DNA of 64,000 bases from CAVTLG01 sp963735495. GTDB lineage: Bacteria > Chloroflexota > Ktedonobacteria > Ktedonobacterales > Ktedonobacteraceae. The position numbers and the translations under genes were made by a program. The notes under the pieces were generated by a model. The model did no database searches, had not been told where the DNA came from, and saw only the letters and a program-made list of their open reading frames with translations. Positions 1 to 8,470 of the stretch are shown piece after piece. How positions within the stretch are numbered: position 1 is the stretch's first letter; each line of letters starts with the position of its first letter. The stretch covers positions 186,001 to 250,000 of the forward strand of contig CAVTLG010000014.1 of assembly GCA_963735495.1 (NCBI GenBank), read 5' to 3'.

Positions 1-2
1 CG

Positions 3-470
3 CCGTCCGCTGCTACCAACAATCATCGTCCTGTACAGGATGTCAGGCGGGTCCTCGATCAAGTGCGTGAGCAGACGCGGGAGGGTGTGCGGCGTATTGT
101 GGCGAGTTTGTTACCACCCCAGCCACGCGTAGCTTTTCAGCGCGATGCGGATGCGCGGGGAACGCAATGGCCGCGCCGCTACGCGGCTGAAGACATCAGC
201 ATTTCTCTGCAGGTTGAGCGTGGTCCTCATCCGCGTAGCGCTATACAACTGCTGGGATTTGTGACGCGCAAGGGCATGGCGTTGGATGCGCTGCAAGGGA
301 TGTCGGTCCAGCTTTCAGCGCAGTCGCAGACAGTCTACACACAGAACGTTGACGACCTGGGAAATTTTGTCTTTCCGTCATTAGCCCCGGCCACCTACGC
401 GCTAGAATTGCAGTTGCCCGAAGGCATCGTGGTGATCGAGCAAATTCCTGTCACGGCGCAGGAGGAATAG
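3..470 (+). CDS. Hypothetical protein, 5' partial, C-terminal Cna-B/regulatory-like domain
   Basis: The reading frame is open to the window edge with no in-frame stop, so the gene probably starts upstream; a GTG at 63 is the first start-like codon inside. The second half (around GFVTRKG to the end) looks like a carboxypeptidase-regulatory or SpaA-type beta sandwich: an option-like statement on allowed modification followed by DDLGNFVFPSLAPATYALEL. It ends 75 bases before the likely start of a TPR/CHAT gene on the same strand, an arrangement compatible with a signalling operon. The function is not recognised; a surface or signalling accessory role is inference. Confidence 0.6.
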   Translation, partial: PSAATNNHRPVQDVRRVLDQVREQTREGVRRIVASLLPPQPRVAFQRDADARGTQWPRRYAAEDISISLQVERGPHPRSAIQLLGFVTRKGMALDALQGMSVQLSAQSQTVYTQNVDDLGNFVFPSLAPATYALELQLPEGIVVIEQIPVTAQEE

Positions 471-544
471 TTTGTTTGCTACGCTGCTGTAACGCTCACA
501 GAGTTCTCTGCTACTCTGCGCGACCTGACCTTGAGAAATATGCT

Positions 545-2566
545 ATGACACCGCAAGATCTCGTTTCTGTGTTACTGAGTGTGCACGAAGAGCAGGGACG
601 CCAACTGCTCCAGGCGCAGGTTCCGCTCTTCAGTGAAGTTGCGCTTGATCGTATGGTATACCTGATCAAGCGCGAGGCTGATCGTTGTTGGAACACCAAC
701 GTGAAGCTCTCGTTCACGCTCTCCGGCTATCTGCTGCTGACAGCCGATCTCACGCACAACACCTATTATCATGCATTGGGGCTGATGGCGCGCGGTGATG
801 CCTTGCGCCGTATGGACCGTGATCAGGAGGCGTTGCCTTTTCTGGACGCGGCTGGCGAGGAGTTCCTGGCGATTAATGATGAGGTCAGTTGGGCGCGTAC
901 GCGTATTGGCCGTGTCAGTGCCTGTTTGCGTTTGAATCGCACGACTGAGGCATTGCGGGATGCGCGGGATGCCCATGATATCTTTATGCGCCATGGCAAA
1001 CTCCGACGCGCCGGTCAGATCGATGTCAACGCAGCCATTATCAATTTCGAGCTGGGACAGTACGACCAGGCGCTGCATCTCTTCGACCGCGCCATTGAAA
1101 CCTATTTGTTGTTGGGCGAGGAGGTCGATCTGCATATTGCGCGCGCACGCGGCAATAAGGCGCTTACGCTAGCGGCTCAGGGCAAATTCCGCGAGGCGGT
1201 TGCCTTGCACCAGCAGGCTCGTGCGACTTTTGCCGCGCAGGGAGAGCGCGAAGAAATATCGGTGGCGCGTGAAGAATTGAACATAGCCGATATTTATGCC
1301 GCGCAGGGACACTATAGTCAGGCGTTGCAACTGTATAATCAGAGTCGTGCGCTTTTCCAGAAATACGCCATGCCTTTTGCGGCGGCTGAAGTTGCGCAGC
1401 AGATGTGTTTCTGCCTGGTACGACTCAATCGGGCCCGTGAAGCGTATGCACTGGCGGACGAGACGGTGCATTTCTTTCGCGCCTCCGCTGGCCAACGCCA
1501 CAACCTGGCGCGTTCCCTGATGCACCAGGCCGATGCGGCCATTTTAGAGGAGAACTTTCGTGCCGCCGATGAGATGCTGCGCGAGGCCAGTTCTTTGCTC
1601 GAAGAGGGTGGTTTCGCGCGTCTAGCGGCGCTAGCGCGTCTGCGCAGAGCCGAATTATACTTCGCTGATGCCCAACTCGATGCCAGCTTGCGCGAGGCGC
1701 AATACGTTGCCGATGTCTTCGCGGACCAGGAAGATCTCCCTCATCTAGCGCAAACTATGTTGCTACAGGGTCGTATTGCCGATGTGCGGGGTGATATCGA
1801 TACGGCCTATGAACTCTGTGGCCAGGCGCTGGATGTTGCTCAGGGACAGGGTCTGCTCGACCTGAAATATCTCTGCTATGACTTGCTTGGTCAACTGGCT
1901 GAGCGGCGTGGGGACCTGGAGGAGGCGGCTGCCTATTATGATCGTGCTGTGCAGGGTATTGATGAAATGCAGAGTCGCCTCGTGCTGGACGAGCGCACAA
2001 GTTTTCTGGAGGACAAAGGCAGCATCTACCAACGAGCAATGGTACTGGCCTTGCGGCGTGGCAACCAGGATCAGGCATTGAACTACGTTGAAAAAGCGAA
2101 ATCGCGTGTCCTCGGTGATTATCTGCGCAACAACATTGACATCCGCCTGCATGCCGATGATTGGGCGGGCGAGGTCATTTTCGAGGATCTGGCGCGTCTG
2201 CGCGAGGAGCAAGCCTGGTTCAGCTCAATTGTGTATCATACCGAAAACGAAGCCAAGCTCAGTGATACCGCTATTATGCGTATTCAGGCCATTGGACCAG
2301 TCAAGGCGCGGCAGGAGATGCAGGTCCGCGAACGCCACATTGAACAACTGCTAGAGCAGATGCAATTGCGTGCGGCTGGTAATCTCGTGGTTCGTCCGCG
2401 TGCTGGCTGGACGAATAATGTCGTTACGGCGCTCGCGCCAGCTCTGGGACCGCATACCGTGCTGCTGGAATACTATCTTGCCGACCAGGATCTCTACATC
2501 TGCCAGCTCACGCGCGAGAATGTAAATGGGGGGGTACCTGTAAGCAGTCACCAGGGAGAAGAGTAG
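545..2566 (+). CDS. TPR-repeat half of a CHAT-domain protein (split by frame change)
   Basis: About 673 residues if the ATG at 545 (MTPQDLVSVLL) is used; the frame is open from 476. It is almost entirely tetratricopeptide repeats (recurring A..L..A pairs such as GQYDQALHLFDRAIETY and GDLEEAAAYYDRAV). The last part (VLLEYYLADQDLYICQLTREN) is the first strand region that normally leads into a CHAT protease domain, but the frame stops at 2564-2566. The CHAT domain resumes in another frame at about 2592. TPR-CHAT proteins are caspase-like peptidases whose TPRs bind partners. Either this is a broken gene or the two parts are made separately. Confidence 0.75.
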   Translation: MTPQDLVSVLLSVHEEQGRQLLQAQVPLFSEVALDRMVYLIKREADRCWNTNVKLSFTLSGYLLLTADLTHNTYYHALGLMARGDALRRMDRDQEALPFLDAAGEEFLAINDEVSWARTRIGRVSACLRLNRTTEALRDARDAHDIFMRHGKLRRAGQIDVNAAIINFELGQYDQALHLFDRAIETYLLLGEEVDLHIARARGNKALTLAAQGKFREAVALHQQARATFAAQGEREEISVAREELNIADIYAAQGHYSQALQLYNQSRALFQKYAMPFAAAEVAQQMCFCLVRLNRAREAYALADETVHFFRASAGQRHNLARSLMHQADAAILEENFRAADEMLREASSLLEEGGFARLAALARLRRAELYFADAQLDASLREAQYVADVFADQEDLPHLAQTMLLQGRIADVRGDIDTAYELCGQALDVAQGQGLLDLKYLCYDLLGQLAERRGDLEEAAAYYDRAVQGIDEMQSRLVLDERTSFLEDKGSIYQRAMVLALRRGNQDQALNYVEKAKSRVLGDYLRNNIDIRLHADDWAGEVIFEDLARLREEQAWFSSIVYHTENEAKLSDTAIMRIQAIGPVKARQEMQVRERHIEQLLEQMQLRAAGNLVVRPRAGWTNNVVTALAPALGPHTVLLEYYLADQDLYICQLTRENVNGGVPVSSHQGEE

Positions 2567-2591
2567 CGGGTTATATTTAAATATTCGCTGC

Positions 2592-3581
2592 GTGCCAGGG
2601 ATCGTGCCGCGCCTGGAGCGTTTGCTCTCGCTCTGGCGCACGAACCTCGATCTTGCTGCGGAGGCAGCGGGCGCGCCCGACCGCGCCCAGTCCTTTCAGA
2701 GTTTACAAGAAAATAGCCTCGGACTGCTGCGACGTCTCTACGATCTCCTGTTGCAACCAGTCTCTGCTGCGCTCGACAGTTGTGAACAGCTGATTATTGT
2801 GCCGTATGGTCTATTACATTACCTGCCTTTTCACTGCCTCTTTGACGGTGTGCAATTTATGGTGGAGCGTCTGCATATCTCCTACTTACCGGCTGCGTCG
2901 CTCATGGACATCTGCCAGCAACGTGGGCAGCGCATCCGTGCGAGTGGTGTGCAACTGACAAACTCGCTCGTCCTGGGGTTGTCGGATGACGGATATCTGG
3001 CGTACGCGGCGCAGGAAGCGCGGGCGGTAGCAACGCTCCTGGGTGCCCCGTGTGCGCTCGACGAAGCTGCGACCACGGCGTTGCTCTGGAACGCGGGCGC
3101 GCATAGCCCTATTGTCCACATCGCGGCGCATGGACTCTTCCGTCTCGACGCGCCCAACTTCTCGTATATCAAGCTGGCAGACCGACAATTAAGCGCCATA
3201 GAAGTCTTCAATTTAAATCTGGCCGCCTGCTCCCTGGTTGTCCTGAGTGCGTGTGAGACGGGGCGAGCGGCTGTCGGGGGCGTCGACGAGGTGATTGGTC
3301 TTGGGCGAGGCTTTCTCTACGCGGGAGCCGCCTCGCTGTTACCAACATTATGGAAAGTAGATGATGCCAGTAGCGCGGAACTGATGGAGATGTTCTACCA
3401 GGCTCTTCTGCGCGGTCGTACGAAGGCTGAGGCGCTGGCCAGTGCTCAGCGCGCATTCCTGGCGCGGGCGCGCAGTTCCATTCGCCCTTACCGTATCCAT
3501 CCCTACTTCTGGGGCGCGTTCCACCTCATAGGCGACGCAGGTCCATTGCTCCCTTGGTCGGGCGCGCCAGTCTCTGCGTAA
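2592..3581 (+). CDS. CHAT (caspase-like) peptidase domain, separated from its TPR half
   Basis: The domain is complete: the histidine motif HIAAHGLF puts the catalytic His at codon 180 counted from the GTG at 2592, and LVVLSACETGRA gives the catalytic Cys at codon 221. The C-terminal FWGAFHLIGD ending is typical of CHAT proteins. The frame is open upstream only to 2544, so it cannot encode the TPR part; the GTG at 2592 has no obvious ribosome binding site. CHAT peptidases cleave protein partners and often take part in cell-death or immune responses. Whether the domain is translated alone, or needs a frameshift between 2544 and 2566, cannot be told from sequence. Confidence 0.75.
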   Translation: MPGIVPRLERLLSLWRTNLDLAAEAAGAPDRAQSFQSLQENSLGLLRRLYDLLLQPVSAALDSCEQLIIVPYGLLHYLPFHCLFDGVQFMVERLHISYLPAASLMDICQQRGQRIRASGVQLTNSLVLGLSDDGYLAYAAQEARAVATLLGAPCALDEAATTALLWNAGAHSPIVHIAAHGLFRLDAPNFSYIKLADRQLSAIEVFNLNLAACSLVVLSACETGRAAVGGVDEVIGLGRGFLYAGAASLLPTLWKVDDASSAELMEMFYQALLRGRTKAEALASAQRAFLARARSSIRPYRIHPYFWGAFHLIGDAGPLLPWSGAPVSA

Positions 3582-3646
3582 GCTTGAATATTTGTTCGAT
3601 ATGCGCTATCATTAACAATGGAATGATCAACAAAGAGGAGGTATCT

Positions 3647-4018
3647 ATGTTCACGAAAATTGGCACCATCAGTGTAGGTGTTAGTAACCAGGACAAAGCC
3701 CTCGATTTCTACATCAACAAACTCGGCTTTGAGAAGATCGATGACCAACCCATGAGCGAAACCGAGCGCTGGCTCGAAGTAGCTCCATCTGGAGCACAGA
3801 CCCATATTATGCTTGGCCTGCGTGGCCAGAGCGGTGGCGACAAAACGGGCTTCACTGGCTATGTCTTGCATACCGACAATATAGAAGAAACCTGTGCGGT
3901 GCTCAAAAATCGTGGTGTCCATCTTTCCAAAGAGCTGAGCACGGAACCCTGGGGCAAATGGGCACAGTTCACCGACCTCGACGGCAACGAATTCGGCATC
4001 TGGGCACCTGCCTGGTAA
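3647..4018 (+). CDS. VOC (glyoxalase/bleomycin-resistance fold) protein
   Basis: A 123-residue protein starting at an ATG preceded by a strong AAAGAGGAGG site. It has the one-module VOC pattern: GTISVGVSNQDKALDFYINK at the start, ERWLEVAP in the middle and AQFTDLDGNEFGIW at the end with the conserved acidic metal ligand. VOC proteins are metal-dependent lyases, isomerases or dioxygenases, or drug-binding proteins; the substrate cannot be assigned. It is a single gene between a CHAT gene and a convergent lipoprotein gene. Confidence 0.8.
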   Translation: MFTKIGTISVGVSNQDKALDFYINKLGFEKIDDQPMSETERWLEVAPSGAQTHIMLGLRGQSGGDKTGFTGYVLHTDNIEETCAVLKNRGVHLSKELSTEPWGKWAQFTDLDGNEFGIWAPAW

Positions 4019-4030
4019 ATCCTTTCCGCA

Positions 4031-4483
4031 TCAGGCGCTCTTTGGGATTGTTGGGATCATGGATGGAATGCCAGCGACCTTAAGGAAGAGGGCGAGGAAC
4101 TTGCTGTTTGGTACGCGCGCTCTTGTGTGCGGACCGAGTGACAAATCTCGGCAACCGGTTGCGTCCAGCGTCATTTCCTGCATAGATGTCGTGCCGCGTA
4201 AAAAATCCAATTGATAGAGGGGACCAGTATCTAGTGGGCAGAAAATTACCCCGGAATGAGCCAGCGGGAGCGTATATGCCATCTGATAGAGCTGTTGCAC
4301 CATTTTCGTATTCTGGCTTGTGCGGTCAATTGCCGGTTCGCCATTGAGTGTATAACTTGTGATATGTAGCGCAGTGGGCAGAGACGCTGTTTGTGTTGTC
4401 GCAGAAGTGGAAACGGCCTTACCGCATCCGACAAGCCAGAGCATGAGACCAGCAAATAGGATCAACTTCCATTGCCTCATCAT
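4031..4483 (-). CDS. Small putative lipoprotein
   Basis: About 150 residues. The ATG at 4483 is chosen because GGAG lies 6 bases upstream. The N-terminus MMRQWKLILFAGLMLWLVGC is a type II signal peptide with an LVGC lipobox, so the mature protein should be lipid-anchored at the outer face of the membrane. The rest resembles no family I recognise; two further cysteines (FCPLD and TGCRD) could form a disulfide. It is convergent with the VOC gene. Confidence 0.65.
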   Translation of the reverse strand: MMRQWKLILFAGLMLWLVGCGKAVSTSATTQTASLPTALHITSYTLNGEPAIDRTSQNTKMVQQLYQMAYTLPLAHSGVIFCPLDTGPLYQLDFLRGTTSMQEMTLDATGCRDLSLGPHTRARVPNSKFLALFLKVAGIPSMIPTIPKSA

Positions 4484-4709
4484 GTTTCTCTCCTTTTGAA
4501 AACAGGGCAAATAGGACTGTTCTATAGTGGGAGACGTGCAAGATGTTTATATAGTTCCCTATCCTGCTGAAGAGAACTTTCTGATTGCTTGCAATGCATC
4601 TCTTTGACGTGGCTAAATGCATATGAGCCGGGCTACAGCCTACCTGGCCCTTTGTGGAGCAAACTATCTATTTTCATAGAGGCATTTGTACCGTCAGGAG
4701 GAAACTTTT

Positions 4710-5627
4710 ATGGACGCTGCGCTGATGATTGAAGGTCAGAATGGACTGAACTGGCCGCGCTGGCAACGTATCGCTGCCGTCGTTGAAGAGTCCGGTTTTG
4801 CCGGTCTCTACCGCTCCGATCACTTTACCAATCCTGAACCACCTGATCAAGATGCGCTGGAGCTCTGGACCTCATTAACCTGGTTAGCCAGTCATACTAC
4901 GCGTCTGGAGTTTGGTCCCCTGGTATCGCCACTCTCTTTTCGCCATCCTGTGTGGCTGGCAAAAGTTGCTGGCACGGTCGATGATCTCTCAGGAGGACGC
5001 CTACAATTGGGCATCGGTGCGGGCTGGCAGCAGCGCGAGCACGAACACTTTGGGTTTGACCTGCTGCCCATTCCGCAGCGACTGGAGCGTTTTCGCGAAG
5101 GAACCGAAGTGATTACAAGCCTGTTGCGTAGTGCCGAGCCGGTGACTTTCCAGGGCCATTTCTACCATCTGCATGAGGCTATGCTCTATCCGCGACCGCA
5201 GCGTCCAGGCGGGCCTCCGCTCATTATTGGTGGTGGACGGAGCATTCTACCGCTTGCCGCTCGTTATGCCGATGAATGGAATACTGCCTTTGCCCCTGTT
5301 GATAAAATCGTCGCGTTGTCGCAGCGGCTGGATGAACTTTTGCAGAGAGAGGGTCGACCGGCGCAGTCCGTACGGCGCTCGCTGATGACCCGCGTCATCT
5401 TTGGGCGCAACGAGCAGGAGCTACAGCAGAAAATAGCAGCTAGTGGGCGGAGCTTCGCAGCATTGCGAGCGGCGGGCCTCCTCGTCGGCACCTCAGCTCA
5501 GATTGTGGAGCAGCTCGGTCAGTTAGCTGAAGTAGGTGTGCAGCGTGTGATGTTGCAGTGGCTCGACCTGGACGATCTGGATGGCATCGCCGCGCTGGCG
5601 CAAGGTCTGCTACCTCAGCTCAAGTAG
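4710..5627 (+). CDS. LLM-class flavin/F420-dependent oxidoreductase
   Basis: A 305-residue TIM-barrel protein of the bacterial luciferase superfamily. The ATG at 4710 follows a GTCAGGAGG site. Family features are GLYRSDHF near the start, RLEFGPLVSPLSFRHPVWLAK, the GGRLQLGIGAGW stretch before the flavin or F420 phosphate site, and PLIIGGGRSILPLAARYADEWN. Such enzymes use F420 or FMN for hydride transfer; the substrate is unknown. It stands alone, about 80 bases before a GNAT gene. Confidence 0.8.
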   Translation: MDAALMIEGQNGLNWPRWQRIAAVVEESGFAGLYRSDHFTNPEPPDQDALELWTSLTWLASHTTRLEFGPLVSPLSFRHPVWLAKVAGTVDDLSGGRLQLGIGAGWQQREHEHFGFDLLPIPQRLERFREGTEVITSLLRSAEPVTFQGHFYHLHEAMLYPRPQRPGGPPLIIGGGRSILPLAARYADEWNTAFAPVDKIVALSQRLDELLQREGRPAQSVRRSLMTRVIFGRNEQELQQKIAASGRSFAALRAAGLLVGTSAQIVEQLGQLAEVGVQRVMLQWLDLDDLDGIAALAQGLLPQLK

Positions 5628-5708
5628 CCCTGCCATTGTCTAGCTTGTGTCTAGCGTCTTTCTATGTGCTTTGTTAGAGGTGCGTCAGAAGAAAGGAGGC
5701 GGTGTCTG

Positions 5709-6272
5709 ATGGCTGAAGTCCATATCGAGCGGGTGGCCCCAGCGGACCTTGCTGAAGTCATCCAACTCTTTAGCGAGCAAGTTTATCCTACCCATCCGCA
5801 AGAGGCCCACCGTCATTTCGCTGGACATGCTGAAGGGCAGGCTGACACCTTTCTGGCTTCTGTCACGGGCGTATTGGCTGGCTATCTCACCATCCGTTGG
5901 CAATCGAATAATCCATTGTTTCGCCAGCACAACATCCCACTGATCCACCATCTGGCGGTCTTCCCAGCGTTTCAACGACAGGGGATTGCCTCACGACTGA
6001 TGGATATGGCGGAACAATTGATCGCGACACGTGCAAGGAAAGCCGGGATCACCGTGGGCCTCTTTGATGCCTATGGCCCGGCCCAGCGGTTGTATGCCAG
6101 GCGCGGCTATGTGCCTGACGGACGTGGCGCATGCCAGGGACAGCGACCGCTCAAACAGGGGGAGACGGTCACAGTCGACCATGACCTCATGCTTTGGCTG
6201 ACTAAAGTGGTAAATGCCCTCCCAAGTGAGCGGATTTTGCCCTCCAATGTAAGCATTTGCCCTCCGACATGA
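5709..6272 (+). CDS. GNAT acetyltransferase with C-terminus replaced by a transposon end
   Basis: The 187-residue frame starts at the ATG at 5709 after AGGAGGCGGTG. The acetyl-CoA motif is visible (HHLAVFPAFQRQGIASRLMD) and the fold ends with DHDLMLWLTK. The native gene is interrupted by the Tn7-like element at 6208: the last 21 residues and the stop codon are read from its terminal inverted repeat. Joining 6207 directly to 13725 restores codons gat ctt ggc tag, giving LWLTK-DLG-stop, a natural-looking ending. Only three native residues are lost, so the enzyme may still work. Confidence 0.8.
   Translation: MAEVHIERVAPADLAEVIQLFSEQVYPTHPQEAHRHFAGHAEGQADTFLASVTGVLAGYLTIRWQSNNPLFRQHNIPLIHHLAVFPAFQRQGIASRLMDMAEQLIATRARKAGITVGLFDAYGPAQRLYARRGYVPDGRGACQGQRPLKQGETVTVDHDLMLWLTKVVNALPSERILPSNVSICPPT
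6203..6207. repeat. Target site duplication TAAAG, left copy
   Basis: The five bases TAAAG immediately precede the transposon terminus TGGTAAATG. The same five bases follow the opposite terminus at 13720-13724. A 5-bp duplication is the signature of Tn7-like transposition. Confidence 0.9.
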
Positions 6273-6277
6273 GCACT
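6208..6277 (+). repeat. Left 70-bp terminal inverted repeat with three transposase-site-like units
   Basis: Identical over 70 bases to the reverse complement of 13650-13719; identity stops exactly after GAGCACT. It contains three direct repeats of TGCCCTCC at 6215, 6238 and 6258, each followed by a similar (A/G)TGAGC or GTAAGC block, so the unit is about 20 bp. Such arrays are where TnsB-like proteins bind. The repeat also supplies the new stop codon of the GNAT gene. Confidence 0.9.
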
Positions 6278-6550
6278 CATGCGCGTTACTTTGAGTAAAA
6301 CGCTTCACATCAGGGATATCAGGAGAGAAAAGTGTAAATCACGATGAGATCTACACCCCTTTGATGCTGGTCATAAGCGCGAAGAGTGAGTATCTCAACC
6401 ATTGAATGCGTAAGAAATCGCTCCCCATCTCGCTTCGCCCATCAATACGTTGTCAATTGGCATCCTTTCTTCCAGAAAGGCATGTGGAGAGCCAGGATAT
6501 CGAGGGATATCCTGGCGGTGCCGCATCTCTGCCGGTTGAGAAAAGAGGAG
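6278..6550. other. Transposon left subterminal region, no gene; one hairpin
   Basis: No credible coding region. A perfect 11-bp inverted repeat with loop GAGG lies at 6491-6516 (arms GCCAGGATATC and GATATCCTGGC), just beyond the 3' end of the minus-strand methyltransferase fragment; it could act as a terminator but lacks a T run. Confidence 0.4.
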
Positions 6551-7018
6551 CTACTCTTTCTTTTTCGGAAAGCCCCAGACGACATGACCACGCAATTGGA
6601 AAGGAACCATGCCGCTGGGATATGCCTTGAGGAGGGTTTCCTTTGCCTCCTGATCGAAAGCTGCTGCTTGGACAGAACCCATACGCTCTCGGGAGAAACC
6701 GACGCGTGAATGGTAGGACGCAACCACATCATCAACTGATTGGACGAATGAAATCGTTTCCGTCGCCCGTTTTCCCACCACTTGAAAAAGGTGCTGTTCC
6801 TGTACGTCATGTGGCTGAGCAATATAACGATCCGTCCGATAATGGGAAAGCATCTCTCCAAGCAATGTCCACGGACTAGGGATCATCGTAGTTCCCATCC
6901 CAGCCAGGTATGCTCCTTCTAGCAACAGTTCGGCAAAGCGCGGCATAACAATATTCCAATCCATCCAATGCAAGCTTGCCTCTGCTGTCACAAGCGCATA
7001 GGGGGGCTGGAGTTGCAC
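6551..7018 (-). pseudogene. C-terminal fragment of a class I SAM methyltransferase
   Basis: The peptide begins in the middle of a methyltransferase: ALVTAEASLHWMDW is the segment after the acidic loop in many SAM-dependent enzymes, and the C-terminal half follows (DDVVASYHSRVGFSRERMG). The N-terminal Rossmann part with the SAM-binding glycine motif is missing. The frame closes upstream at a stop next to the 3' end of the neighbouring SDR gene, so the two are joined remnants. Probably non-functional cargo. Confidence 0.6.
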
Positions 7019-7056
7019 TTCTTCGATACGACCGGCGCTCCTTCAGGACACCGCGC

Positions 7057-8019
7057 TCAAGGATGCTGGGTAAGAGACAAGTCGACGCCGGAGACACTGA
7101 CGACGGCCTGCCACGCGGCTTCCTGGTTGGCGCGATCGTGGAGGTGTGGGTGGCGCTGCGCCTCAATTGGGCCTGTGAACTTCCCTTGAGCCGAGGCGAA
7201 GAATTGCCCTGAGACGTCGGTTCCGAACTCCGACGCCTGGAGGTACCGACGGGCCGCGGTCTCCGGCGTCTGATTCATGCCGGGAATGAGGTTCACGATT
7301 GGGATAAACAGATACTTCAACGCCGGGCCAGCGTTTCGCACCACCTTGGTGTCGGTCGCCCCACCGGGCGAGACAGCGTACACGGCCATGCCGGAGGGTA
7401 GCCGGCGCGCCAGCGCCGCGACCCACCAAGCGATAATGAGCTTCGCGTCGGCATACGCATTGTTGGGCACGTACTTCACGTTCGGCCCGTTGCGCAGCAG
7501 GGCTTCAACAGCGGCGGTTTGGTCACCGTGGAAGTATTTGGCCGCGAAGGCTGGCACATCGGTGTAGCTGAACAGCGGTACGCCCCCTCGGGCAGGTTCC
7601 GCCCCTGCGATAACAATCCGCGCGTTGGGGCTCAGCAGGTTGGCGCGGAGCAATCCGACAGTCAGTTGATGATGGCCGATGAGCGGGGCCTGAGTCGCCT
7701 CGATGCCCGCCGCAGTGAGCACGCGCTTCTTACCTCCGACCATCCCTGCATTGAGCAGTAGGAAATCGATTGGCCGCCCTCGCCTGACCAGCTCGGCGAG
7801 GGCGGATTGAACGCTGGTCGGCGCGTCCAGCTCCAGCTCCAGCGACGTGAAAACCTGTGTCTTGGTCTCAGCCGCGAGTTGAGCGGTCGTTTCTTGAACC
7901 CGGGCCAGGCTGCGCCCGGTGACGATGACCTGGCGGTAGCCCTCGATGGCGAGCATGCGGGCTGCCGCATAACCGAGCCCGGAGGTGGTGCCGGTGACGA
8001 GTGCGATCGAATGTTCCAT
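7057..8019 (-). CDS. Short-chain dehydrogenase (retinol/protochlorophyllide-reductase-like)
   Basis: About 320 residues from the ATG at 8019, which has AAGGA upstream; the frame extends further but the Rossmann start MEHSIALVTGTTSGLG fits this codon. It shows TGxxxGxG cofactor binding, LLLNAGMVGG after strand 4, and a YADAKLI segment at the active-site Tyr-Lys. Length and C-terminal extension resemble the longer NADP-dependent SDRs. Substrate unknown. It is passenger cargo of the transposon, with an upstream 450-bp gap. Confidence 0.75.
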   Translation of the reverse strand: MEHSIALVTGTTSGLGYAAARMLAIEGYRQVIVTGRSLARVQETTAQLAAETKTQVFTSLELELDAPTSVQSALAELVRRGRPIDFLLLNAGMVGGKKRVLTAAGIEATQAPLIGHHQLTVGLLRANLLSPNARIVIAGAEPARGGVPLFSYTDVPAFAAKYFHGDQTAAVEALLRNGPNVKYVPNNAYADAKLIIAWWVAALARRLPSGMAVYAVSPGGATDTKVVRNAGPALKYLFIPIVNLIPGMNQTPETAARRYLQASEFGTDVSGQFFASAQGKFTGPIEAQRHPHLHDRANQEAAWQAVVSVSGVDLSLTQHP

Positions 8020-8470
8020 GTGTATTTTCCTTGCTGATTTTGAACTCTTTTGTATTCTACTGTAAATTACAAAATTCTGTGTCGTATGCTCTGTTCTCCA
8101 CCTACCACCTGTGATCCTTCGCCCTGCGCACTGGCTTTCCCAGGCTCCCTGGTGTGGCGTCACTCACACGACTACTACGATCACTCTGTTCCCGTAAGGC
8201 TCGCGCCTAGTAGGGAATCCCGCGTTTCGTCTTGATGAGATGTATCGAGCTCACCGTAGGTCGCCCATTCACTCCCTTCAATGACCTCGTTGGTCATCGT
8301 CCATCTTGCAGAAGGAGTCACGATCTTACATGGATATCATGACTCAAGATAGCATCGACGTCGGGCATGGTGTCGATGAGAGGACAGATACTCCCCTGAG
8401 AGTTAGACGTTGAGCAATCCAGCTCTGACCATAGTGTGCGGATCTTCGATTCTCACAAACTCTCTGATCG
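8020..8470. other. Gene-free spacer inside the transposon
   Basis: I see no gene, RNA or clear regulatory motif in this 451-bp stretch between two minus-strand SDR genes. It presumably contains the promoter of the SDR gene ending at 7057, but no box can be assigned with confidence. Confidence 0.4.

Noticed and set aside
2528..2534. Programmed frameshift at the seven-G run
   Set aside because: The target frame meets a stop at 2541, so slippage at the run alone does not join TPR and CHAT parts.
8050..8235. Small plus-strand gene upstream of the SDR
   Set aside because: Poor codon pattern and no ribosome site; likely random frame.
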